From positions 1 through 36,078 of IMG/VR virus record IMGVR_UViG_3300037153_000746: a DNA stretch of 36,078 bases. One strand, given 5' to 3'. The notes under the pieces were generated by a model. It saw only the letters and a program-made list of their open reading frames with translations, was not told the DNA's origin and ran no database searches. Below, piece by piece: positions 23,448-29,335 of the stretch; positions within the stretch are counted from its first letter, which is position 1, and every line of letters begins with the position of its first letter. The position numbers and the translations under genes are program-made. Origin of the DNA: a virus.

Positions 23448-23905
23448 CACTCGTTTGTAATTATTGCGGCCGCGACTATGAAGTGCCCGCTTGTCACTTT
23501 CACCGAAGGCTCCATTGTTCGCGGGCTTGTTTTGCTGCGAATACTGTAGCTAATGGTTCGCGAAAAGGAGCCCGCAATGGCCGGTGGAAAGAAGGCAGAA
23601 TTATTCGAGACGATGGATATGTTCTGTTGTATGCTCCTGCTCACCCGCGCGCCGTTAACGGTTACGTGCTCGAACACATTTTGATCGCTGAACGCTGGCT
23701 AGGCAAGGCGCTTCCTCCTCACGCAGTCATCCACCACAGCAACGGAAATAGATCCGATAATCGGCCAGAAAACTTAGTGATTTGTCCCGATCAGGCTGCT
23801 CACGCCAGATTGCATGGAAACCGGCGACACCCGACCACTGGGCGGTTTCTGGCGGCCAGCCAAAGAAACATCCCCACCGAATTAGGAGTAAAAAGAACCG
23901 CATGA
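23444..23905 (+). CDS. HNH endonuclease
   Basis: A 153-aa protein. The N-terminus has a zinc motif (CNYCGRDYE ... CSRAC), then NGYVLEHILIAERWLGKAL and HHSNGNRSDNRPENLVI, the HNH pattern of free-standing homing-type nucleases. It is less GC-rich than its neighbours and sits between recombination genes with ATGA junctions on both sides, as if inserted cleanly. It could be a selfish homing gene or a functional resolvase-like nuclease. Confidence 0.85.
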   Translation: MTLVCNYCGRDYEVPACHFHRRLHCSRACFAANTVANGSRKGARNGRWKEGRIIRDDGYVLLYAPAHPRAVNGYVLEHILIAERWLGKALPPHAVIHHSNGNRSDNRPENLVICPDQAAHARLHGNRRHPTTGRFLAASQRNIPTELGVKRTA

Positions 23906-24591
23906 GCGCACTCGTCACCACATCCGAACAACAATTAACCCACCAGACGGCTTACTGGATCGAGATCGCACAACATACCGAGATCATCGACCAGCCGAGC
24001 TACGAGATGGCGGCCGCCCATCTGCGGGCGATTAAAGGCCTACAGGCCGAAGCGGATCAGACCTTTGATCCGATCATCCAGAAGGCCTATGCCGCACATC
24101 GGGAAGCGCTCGCGCAGAAGAAGCGCATCTGCGAACCGCTCACGCAGGCTGAAGCCTTGCTGAAGCGCAATATGGGCGCTTACGTTCAGGAGCAGGAACG
24201 GCTGCGACGGGAAGAAGAGCGCCGGCTGCGGGAAGAAGCCGAGCGCCTGGCGGCGGAAGAACGCGAACGCGAGATTGAAGCGGCGGAATCTCTCGGCGTC
24301 TCAGCAGAAGAGATCGCGGTGATCGCCGAAGCGCCGCTGCGCCGGCCGCCGGTTGTGGTGGCTGCGCCGCCGAAAGTTGCAGGCATCTCTTCGCGGGAGA
24401 TCTGGAAGGCCGAAGTGACTAACTTGCAGTTACTGGTGAAATATGTAGCGGCGCATCCGGAACTTTCGAACTTACTGAGTCCGAACATGCCCGCGATCAA
24501 CGCGCTGGCTCGCAGCCTGCGTTCGGCCCTTCACGTGCCGGGAATCAAGGTATATCCGGAAGCGAATATCGCGAGTAGGAGAAGTTCATGA
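23902..24591 (+). CDS. Coiled-coil recombination-module protein
   Basis: A 229-aa protein. The N-terminal half resembles a widespread phage family (AAHLRAIKGLQAEADQTFDP, then YAAHREALAQKKRICEPL), followed by an Arg/Glu-rich coiled coil (about residues 95-145) and a C-terminal domain (REIWKAEVTNLQLLVKYVA ... VPGIKVYPE). Members commonly lie next to exonuclease and annealing genes, but their role is not known to me. Confidence 0.75.
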   Translation: MSALVTTSEQQLTHQTAYWIEIAQHTEIIDQPSYEMAAAHLRAIKGLQAEADQTFDPIIQKAYAAHREALAQKKRICEPLTQAEALLKRNMGAYVQEQERLRREEERRLREEAERLAAEEREREIEAAESLGVSAEEIAVIAEAPLRRPPVVVAAPPKVAGISSREIWKAEVTNLQLLVKYVAAHPELSNLLSPNMPAINALARSLRSALHVPGIKVYPEANIASRRSS

Positions 24592-25412
24592 GTGAATCTG
24601 CTGTTTTAACCCCCACGATCGTCGAGCCCGATGACGGCTTTACGCTGCGGTTGCAGCGCAAGCCAGAAGTGATCGTAGCGGAAGCCCGGCTCTGTGCGGA
24701 TGCGTTAATCGCCGCTGTCAAACGCAACGGCTGGGTGCAAAAGTTCGGGGGCGGAGACCATCTCTTCTTCGAGGCCTGGTCGTTTCTGGCCAGCATGTAC
24801 CGGGTTACCCCGCGCACCTGCGAAACGCGCTTGGTTCAGATCGGTGAGGTGACAGGCTACGAGGCCTTTGCCGAAGCGTTCCATGTTCCGAGCGGCATCG
24901 TGATCGGCAAAGCGGATTCCATGTGCCTCGATGACGAAGAGAACTGGGATATGCGGCCGGTGTACGAATACGATGAGCAATTGAAAAAGCGTGTCCAGGT
25001 GGGAGAACGGCCCGTGCCGCTCTTCCAACTCCGCTCGATGGCGCAGACGCGGGCGCAGGCCAAAGCGCTCAAAGGTCCGTTCTCCTGGATCGTGGCGATG
25101 GCGGGCTACGCCCCGACTCCGGCGGAAGAAATGGGCGGCCGGCGTACACCGTCCGGCGAAGGACAGCCGATTCAACAACCGCGCGAGAAGACGCAGCCGG
25201 CGGCTGAAAACGGCAATGGCGGTGCGAAGACCATCAGCGGCAAGCAGGCCTCGCGCATCTGGGCGATCGGCTTTTCGCAAGGCGTGGACAAAAAGATCAT
25301 CGGCCAGATCCTGCGCGCGCATGGCTTCGAGCGGGCCGAAGATGTCACGACGGATAAGTACGAAGAGATCATCGCGGCGGTCGAGAATGCGGGGGCTGGG
25401 GCGGCACAGTAG
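24588..25412 (+). CDS. Phage recombination-associated protein, candidate annealing partner
   Basis: A 274-aa protein of a common phage group: FGGGDHLFFEAWSFLASMYR, VPLFQLRSMAQTRAQAKAL, FSWIVAMAGYAPTPAEEM. The C-terminal about 55 residues (KQASRIWAIGFSQGVDKKII...) form a small helical tail domain also seen on annealing proteins. By position with the RecB-like nuclease it may load or anneal single strands. This is an inference. Last gene of the early operon. Confidence 0.68.
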   Translation: MSESAVLTPTIVEPDDGFTLRLQRKPEVIVAEARLCADALIAAVKRNGWVQKFGGGDHLFFEAWSFLASMYRVTPRTCETRLVQIGEVTGYEAFAEAFHVPSGIVIGKADSMCLDDEENWDMRPVYEYDEQLKKRVQVGERPVPLFQLRSMAQTRAQAKALKGPFSWIVAMAGYAPTPAEEMGGRRTPSGEGQPIQQPREKTQPAAENGNGGAKTISGKQASRIWAIGFSQGVDKKIIGQILRAHGFERAEDVTTDKYEEIIAAVENAGAGAAQ

Positions 25413-25416
25413 CCAG

Positions 25417-25563
25417 CTAATCCTTCTTGGGCGCTGGAGGTTGCGGCGGTGACGGTGGTAGGGGCGGTCTTCGCGGAGGTGCTGGATAGGGCGATCTCGG
25501 CTCGATATTCTTGTGACGATCGGGCGGCGGAGGCTGGCGATCGCGTCCGGGAATCGGTATCAC
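25417..25563 (-). pseudogene. Pro-rich tail in frame after a stop, possible end of 25564-25911 gene
   Basis: From the GTG at 25563 there are 48 codons, VIPIPGRDRQPPPPDRHKN then a Pro/Arg-rich run ending PAPKKD. It is in the same frame as the gene upstream, separated only by one TGA. It looks like the detached C-terminal tail of that protein, although an independent GTG-started gene is possible. Confidence 0.4.
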
Positions 25564-25911
25564 TCAACAGCATTTCGCATTGCGCTCGCAGCAGAGTGTA
25601 ACCAACATGGAGCCGTTCGGTACTTCGAATCTGCGCGCGCAGGCGGCTGAAGGGAAGCAAAACCCGATGAGCGAGGCAACGGCGGCCAGTCCAGCCGGAA
25701 CAAGATCGGGCAAACGCAAGGCCGGCGTCGTTGTCACAGCGGCAAGCCCGGCAAAGACGCCGCCCAGCGCTTGAAGGCGTTGATCCCGATGCGAGAGACT
25801 CATCGCCTGGGCCGCGTAATAGTCTTCATTCAATACCGCGTGTCGAAAACGGTCGTAATTGCGGGCCACAAAGCGGTATACGGCCTCTTCTTTCTCCTCT
25901 TGCGCATTCAT
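25564..25911 (-). pseudogene. SLATT-like two-TM protein, probably frame-disrupted
   Basis: From ATG 25911 (115 aa): an N-terminal helix (YRFVARNYDRFRHAVLNEDYY), then two membrane helices (ALGGVFAGLAAVTTTP and LVPAGLAAVASLIGF) as in SLATT-type effectors linked to defence. After LIGFCFP this frame turns Cys-rich and stops, while the -strand alternative frame continues as FSRLRAQIRSTERLHVGYTL, the expected helix. One base added to the CCC run at about 25660 would join them. A further change would be needed to reach the Pro-rich tail. The family call is tentative. Confidence 0.5.
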
Positions 25912-25917
25912 ACCGTC

Positions 25918-25923
25918 AGTATG
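25918..25923 (-). promoter_or_regulatory. Candidate -10 element, leaderless type
   Basis: CATACT on the minus strand ends 6 nt before ATG 25911, placing the start point at or next to the ATG. A 15-bp sequence shared with 27623-27637 lies 8 bp further upstream (25932-25946). Confidence 0.35.
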
Positions 25924-25931
25924 CACATTGC

Positions 25932-25946
25932 TTTCCCGCTACACTG
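25932..25946. repeat. 15-bp repeat shared with 27623-27637
   Basis: TTTCCCGCTACACTG occurs here and at 27623-27637, each time upstream of a minus-strand cargo gene. On the plus strand it contains TACACT, a possible -10. It may be a shared operator or promoter element. Confidence 0.45.
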
Positions 25947-26087
25947 GGAGGCGCGTTTACCAAATTTCGTCTGAGGAGACAGCCGCCGCGCTCGCATGGG
26001 AAGTAAGAAGGGCCTTTGGGTGCGGCGGTTCTTTTCGTATGGATCCCGGACGTAATCCTTTTGGGCCGGCTTAGGCCGGCGCTCCTC

Positions 26088-26093
26088 TATACT
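26088..26093 (+). promoter_or_regulatory. Candidate -10 element, leaderless type
   Basis: TATACT ends 7 nt before ATG 26101. Just upstream, GCCGGC-TTAG-GCCGGC (26065-26080) forms a GC-rich hairpin that could terminate upstream transcription or act as an operator. Confidence 0.4.
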
Positions 26094-26100
26094 GCGAGGA

Positions 26101-26334
26101 ATGCCCCCTGACTGGAAACAGCAGCTACGCGCACTTGAGCCGGGATGGGATTCATATAAAGGCAAGCCGATCACGGAAGCCGCCATAACAGCCGTAGAGA
26201 ATGCACTCAAGTGTTTTCAGGAAATGCCGCACATCGTCCCCTGTGGCGACGGCGGCATTCAGATCGAGTGGCATAACCACGGGGTGGATATCGAGATTCA
26301 GTTCTCGCCCAACGGCGAACAGAAGCTCGATTGA
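26101..26334 (+). CDS. Conserved small protein (GWDSY...GGIQIEWH type)
   Basis: A 77-aa protein with LEPGWDSYKGKPITEAAI at the start and GGIQIEWHNHGVDIEIQF at the end. I recall this pattern from many bacterial and phage small proteins of unknown function. GAGGA abuts the ATG and a -10 lies 7 nt upstream, so it may be translated from a leaderless message. It is followed by a coiled-coil gene after 13 bp. Confidence 0.7.
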   Translation: MPPDWKQQLRALEPGWDSYKGKPITEAAITAVENALKCFQEMPHIVPCGDGGIQIEWHNHGVDIEIQFSPNGEQKLD

Positions 26335-26347
26335 GGAGATCTGAGAA

Positions 26348-26563
26348 ATGCCCCCTGTGTCGGAAAATAGCTTGCCCGACTGGTATCGGATCGCGCAGAG
26401 CCGTCTGAAACGTATCGAAGAACTAGAGGCAAAACTTGCAGAAACAGAAGCCAAGTTCGATCTGGAGCATGAGGCGTACATGGATCTGTTCCATCAGCTT
26501 TCCGAATACGAACGTAAGGAACTGGCCCAGCAACTGCCTTCTCGCAAAACTACCGACGACTAA
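26348..26563 (+). CDS. Coiled-coil small protein
   Basis: A 71-aa protein, nearly all helix (RLKRIEELEAKLAETEAKFD, then EAYMDLFHQLSEYERKELA). A GAGGAG-like site lies just after the previous stop. Both this and the previous gene begin MPP. No function recognised. Confidence 0.6.
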   Translation: MPPVSENSLPDWYRIAQSRLKRIEELEAKLAETEAKFDLEHEAYMDLFHQLSEYERKELAQQLPSRKTTDD

Positions 26564-26615
26564 GCCCAACAAAACAAGCCTATTTCCGATAATGCCCATT
26601 CTGTGAAAGAGGCGT

Positions 26616-27005
26616 TTAGCGGCGTGGATTTCCCGGAAATAGATAGCGCGCCACGATGGCGATCAGGCCCAGGATTCCGGTGGCGGTCCCGGCGATCAAA
26701 GAGATCACTACCGGGTCGCCGAGATGAAAACCCCGGAACTGAAATCCGTCGATCAGAATGACAACCACGATAAAGGCGAGCCAGGTCACCAGCACGAAAA
26801 AAATGCGCGAGGCGTATAGCTTGCGTTCGGCAGTATCCTGCCGCATGCTGCGGACGTGTTCGTGCTCCCGGTCGGTTTCGAGCGCCGCTTGCTCTTCTTC
26901 GGATTTCTGATCGGGTTGATCACTGACATGTGCGGGACGGGCTTTCAGGATTTCATCCCGTATACGATCGGCATTGCTCTCTGGAGGGTCAGTCGGCTCG
27001 GGCAC
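26616..27005 (-). CDS. Two-TM membrane protein, candidate toxin of a PanAT pair
   Basis: A 129-aa protein: an acidic, disordered N-terminal third, a linker helix (EHVRSMRQDTAERKLYASR), then two transmembrane helices (FFVLVTWLAFIVVVILI at about 70-86 and VVISLIAGTATGILGLIAIV at about 99-118) and a basic end. The start overlaps the Panacea antitoxin stop by 17 bp. Panacea-domain antitoxins are known to pair with diverse toxins, including membrane-depolarising ones, so a toxin role is reasonable. It could instead be an exclusion protein. Confidence 0.62.
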   Translation of the reverse strand: MPEPTDPPESNADRIRDEILKARPAHVSDQPDQKSEEEQAALETDREHEHVRSMRQDTAERKLYASRIFFVLVTWLAFIVVVILIDGFQFRGFHLGDPVVISLIAGTATGILGLIAIVARYLFPGNPRR

Positions 27006-27501
27006 TGACGAAATGTTCTCTTATGACCTGGTCCGGGATGGTCAGCCCCTTGCGTCCTGGATTCTTGTTGTACACCGAAAACCAGGGCGAGTCCGGGGCA
27101 TGCGTAAGGTTAGAAAGCTGAATGGCGGAAAAACCGCCATAGGCTTCCCAGACTGTATCGAGAAGCGCCTTCGTTTGCTGGTTGATGCCCAGATACGGAT
27201 AGTCGTCGATCGACGGCGTCACGAACTGATAGGGGTCCAGTTCGCTCGGCGCGAACTCGGTCGCCTTCGTTGTAATCGGGCCACTGCCATATCGCTTGAA
27301 CTCCTCATACAGCGAGCGTATGACCGGGCCATAAGTCCAGGCCTGGATGAACTCATCTATCAGCGGCCGATTGTAAAAGACCAGATTCCAGGCGTGCGCG
27401 TAGTACACCAGCTTCTGGATCTTCATGGGATTCAGAGTTTGCCCGTGGATACGCGCCAGGTCGAGGAAATAGTTGGCGATCGCTTTGGCCGAGTAGGGCA
27501 T
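26989..27501 (-). CDS. panA: Panacea (SocA/DUF4065) antitoxin-like protein
   Basis: A 170-aa protein with the family hallmarks: AKAIANYFLDLARIHGQTLN, MKIQKLVYYAHAWNLVFYNR, IDEFIQAWTYGPVIRSLYEEF and YGSGPIT. The domain is shared by SocA and by the antitoxins of PanAT systems. The ATG at 27501 replaces a longer frame because the domain starts there. The downstream two-TM gene overlaps it. No clear ribosome binding site is seen. Confidence 0.85.
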   Translation of the reverse strand: MPYSAKAIANYFLDLARIHGQTLNPMKIQKLVYYAHAWNLVFYNRPLIDEFIQAWTYGPVIRSLYEEFKRYGSGPITTKATEFAPSELDPYQFVTPSIDDYPYLGINQQTKALLDTVWEAYGGFSAIQLSNLTHAPDSPWFSVYNKNPGRKGLTIPDQVIREHFVSARAD

Positions 27502-27561
27502 CCGTTCGTGACGCGAGCAGCTATTAGACAGTCCCAAAAAGAACAGGGATGTATAAAATCT

Positions 27562-27580
27562 GGCAGCCTGAAAAGCTGCC
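27562..27580. other. GGCAGC/GCTGCC hairpin upstream of panA
   Basis: Perfect 6-bp arms (27562-27567 and 27575-27580) around a 7-base loop CTGAAAA, 60 bp before panA. It could be an operator for PanA-mediated autoregulation or the terminator of a transcript from further upstream (ATTTTAT follows on the minus strand). Confidence 0.4.
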
Positions 27581-27622
27581 GCTCACCAGCGCTTCTAGCA
27601 TAGACCAGGCGCAACGAGCCCG

Positions 27623-27637
27623 TTTCCCGCTACACTG
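27623..27637. repeat. 15-bp repeat shared with 25932-25946
   Basis: Second copy of TTTCCCGCTACACTG. It lies in the 334-bp gene-free stretch 27502-27835, which otherwise holds the 27562-27580 hairpin and the structured element at 27698-27806. Confidence 0.45.
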
Positions 27638-27697
27638 TTTCTACTACTCCGACACCAAGAGCGGTTCGCGTCCAAACGGGAAAAAGAAAAAGAGTGA

Positions 27698-27806
27698 CTG
27701 TTAGGGTGCGGGCCGCTCCGGGTCAATCCCGACCGACGTCGAAGCATGCCTTCGGGCGTCTGGCGGTTCTTGCATGCACCTAGGCCGCCGACAAGGGGGC
27801 TAACGG
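27698..27806. ncRNA. Structured element, possible non-coding RNA
   Basis: A 7-bp closing stem (27698-27704 with 27800-27806, one G-U) encloses three hairpins: CGGG/CCCG (about 27719-27731), GACG..CGAAG/CTTCG..CGTC (about 27735-27760) and GGCGG/CCGCC (about 27762-27789). The second hairpin's loop and the third's interior both contain the self-complementary GCATGC, so a kissing contact is possible. No ORF covers it. On the minus strand it is followed by CTCTTTTTCTTTTT, like a terminator tail. It matches no RNA class I know. The strand is unresolved. Confidence 0.4.
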
Positions 27807-27835
27807 GATGACGTTAAATCCGGAGGGCATCGGGC

Positions 27836-28165
27836 CTATTCCGCGCGAAAGATTTTTGCAAAGACTCTTCCTGCCACCTGAAAATCTTTGGTCTTGAGCA
27901 ATCGCGCGAAAGCCCGGATCTTCTCACGGTCTTGCTCGCGTCGAGGAATGTCGGCTGTATCGATAAATGACTTTCTTGTTGGAATCGCTTCGCCAAGACT
28001 TTTTTCCAGCGACCGAATCACATACTTCTTTATCGTCGAGCCCTCTTGTTCAACTCGTATTCCGAGCTTCTTTCGGAGTGAAGCGGGCACGCGTATGCAT
28101 AGATTCATCTCCTCTTTAGAGATTGCCCCGACTTGATCTTCGGGCTTTTGTGATGGCGCGCTCAC
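27836..28165 (-). CDS. Ribbon-helix-helix-type regulator
   Basis: A 109-aa protein from GTG 28165. MNLCIRVPASLRKKLGIRVE, then GSTIKKYVIRSLEKSL, fits a CopG-like fold (strand, helix, helix); the C-terminal half is basic and helical (KIRAFARLLKTKDFQVAGRV). An ATG at 28108 is a possible alternative start. Direct repeats and a palindrome lie immediately upstream (28185-28222), suggesting autoregulation. It may be a lysogeny regulator or plasmid-type partition/antitoxin protein. Confidence 0.62.
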   Translation of the reverse strand: MSAPSQKPEDQVGAISKEEMNLCIRVPASLRKKLGIRVEQEGSTIKKYVIRSLEKSLGEAIPTRKSFIDTADIPRREQDREKIRAFARLLKTKDFQVAGRVFAKIFRAE

Positions 28166-28184
28166 TCATAAAAAAAGGTATCAA

Positions 28185-28222
28185 TGCATTCAAGCATGCA
28201 ACATTGTTGCATTAAAGCATGC
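28185..28222. promoter_or_regulatory. Iterated operator upstream of the RHH gene
   Basis: TGCATTCAAGCATGC (28185-28199) and TGCATTAAAGCATGC (28208-28222) differ at one base and are 23 bp apart; between them GCAACA-T-TGTTGC (28198-28210) is a perfect palindrome. They overlap the 3' end of the gene at 28190-28447 and precede the RHH gene. Confidence 0.6.
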
Positions 28223-28447
28223 TACAACTGGGGATTTAGTACTAGGTCTCAAGCCCTCTAGGACCCAGTACCCTCCTTCCCTGCCATAAGCCCGTATTTC
28301 ATTGAAATGACAACCGCTTTCCAAACAAAAACGCTTTGCAACGTGCTTCGTAATGCAAGTGTAATTACGTGGTTCTCGAAACAAGGCAAGGGCTTGTGAG
28401 ACAAAAAACTCTTGCATCCAGAGGTCAATCGGAGCTAAATTCGCCAT
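28190..28447 (-). CDS. Hypothetical 85-aa protein
   Basis: Starts MANLAPIDLWMQEFFVSQAL, then REPRNYTCITKHVAKRFCL, and ends in a segment encoded by the operator repeats. It is AT-richer than most of the genome. The longer upstream frame is antisense to other genes and was ignored. The helical C-containing middle has no recognised domain. It lies between the AlpA-like gene and the RHH regulator. Confidence 0.5.
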   Translation of the reverse strand: MANLAPIDLWMQEFFVSQALALFREPRNYTCITKHVAKRFCLESGCHFNEIRAYGREGGYWVLEGLRPSTKSPVVACFNATMLHA

Positions 28448-28458
28448 TGTCAGTTTTA

Positions 28459-28484
28459 CTGGTACGCACCTCCCTCGGTACCAG
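28459..28484. other. CTGGTAC/GTACCAG inverted repeat
   Basis: Perfect 7-bp arms (28459-28465 and 28478-28484) with a 12-base loop, 12 bp upstream of ATG 28447. It is likely an operator or hairpin in the leader of that gene. Confidence 0.45.
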
Positions 28485-28525
28485 GACCGACGTCGAATTC
28501 GCTCAGGGAAATTCGTAAAACGATA

Positions 28526-28666
28526 TGGCTGTGCCCGTGGTGTCTCCGTTGCCTGCGAACGAACGATCTGGCGAGTCTGCGCGACATGATCGATTCGCTC
28601 ACCTCGCACGAGCAGATTGACTTGTGGACCGAGCGGGCGCTGGATGTAGGGATTGATCCGTGGTGA
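28526..28666 (+). other. Protein-like open frame without a start codon
   Basis: Reads WLCPWCLRCLRTNDLASLRD, then HEQIDLWTERALDVGIDPW to a TGA at 28664. The frame is open back to about 28445 with no ATG, GTG or TTG in a plausible place, except an internal ATG (28589). It may be the remnant of a gene, or a short gene with an unusual start. It fills most of the 303-bp gap 28448-28750. Confidence 0.3.
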
Positions 28667-28750
28667 GGGAGTTCTAAGAAAGGAAGTACGAGCATTGCCG
28701 CGAGCGAGGTTCGGTTGAAGAAAGTATCGCAAACGCAGGAATGCGCCGCT

Positions 28751-28990
28751 ATGCCCCTGACGATCGAGGAAGTGTTCCGGCGTACCATTCGCGACGAATT
28801 CGAGCGGCTGCACGTCGTCCAGCGCGTGCTGGTGGATATCGATGAGGTATCCGAGATGTACGGCATGAGCGTGGGCGGAGTGCGCAACCTGGTGGCAGAA
28901 GGCAAACTGACGCCGGTGGACGGCCTGGACAGCCGTTTGCGCTTCGACATCAACGAAGTGCTGGCGCTGGTGAAGAAAAAGAAGAAGTGA
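28751..28990 (+). CDS. AlpA/excisionase-type HTH protein
   Basis: A 79-aa protein from ATG 28751. LVDIDEVSEMYGMSVGGVRN and the following LTPVDGLDSRLRFDINEVL form the winged helix of the HTH_17 (MerR/AlpA/Xis-like) family, ending in a Lys run. AGGA lies about 10 nt upstream; a TTG at 28715 is an alternative start. Just upstream of the integrase genes, it may be the directionality factor or a regulator. Confidence 0.72.
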   Translation: MPLTIEEVFRRTIRDEFERLHVVQRVLVDIDEVSEMYGMSVGGVRNLVAEGKLTPVDGLDSRLRFDINEVLALVKKKKK

Positions 28991-29023
28991 TTTGAGTTTG
29001 TGTCGTAATTTTGGCGTAATTAC

Positions 29024-29032
29024 TGGTATAAT
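29024..29032 (+). promoter_or_regulatory. Extended -10 promoter of the integrase genes
   Basis: TGG-TATAAT gives a perfect extended -10, ending 6 nt before ATG 29039. No Shine-Dalgarno sequence is present, so the message is probably leaderless. A good -35 at 17 bp is not seen. Confidence 0.6.
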
Positions 29033-29038
29033 TATGCT

Positions 29039-29335
29039 ATGCCGCCCAAGCCTGGAACTCCCAAGCGCCCACATGGCGCCGGATCGTTAGTTCGCCGTCC
29101 AAACAACCGATGGAAGCTGCATTATCAGAAGGAAAACGGCGAATACCACACCGAGACGATCACAGCCGAAACGCAAGAGCATGCCGAACGCGAACTTTTT
29201 CTCCGTACACTTCCACGGCGGCGCCGCTTGCTTGCGCGCGGCCGCGTCGATACTCAACAGCAATGGCAGGAATTGCTGCGCGAGCTGATGCACACCGCCG
29301 AGGCAGCGCTCGCCGATGCGGAGAAGAATGTATGA
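29039..29335 (+). CDS. Integrase-associated small basic protein
   Basis: A 98-aa basic protein. GAGSLVRRPNNRWKLHYQKE resembles the N-terminal arm-binding domain of integrases (RG.GSL.RR...W...Y), and the rest is helical. It ends in an ATGA overlap with the integrase. It could be a separate arm-DNA-binding factor, or an AP2-like accessory to the recombinase. Confidence 0.65.
   Translation: MPPKPGTPKRPHGAGSLVRRPNNRWKLHYQKENGEYHTETITAETQEHAERELFLRTLPRRRRLLARGRVDTQQQWQELLRELMHTAEAALADAEKNV

Noticed and set aside
25172-25660. A 162-aa minus-strand protein overlapping the recombination gene
   Set aside because: Its first about 35 residues look like the displaced end of the SLATT-like protein, but the rest is an antisense shadow of 24588-25412.
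28190-29074. A 294-aa minus-strand protein
   Set aside because: The upstream two-thirds is antisense to the HTH gene and reads as low-complexity Arg/Ser/His; only the part from ATG 28447 looks genuine.
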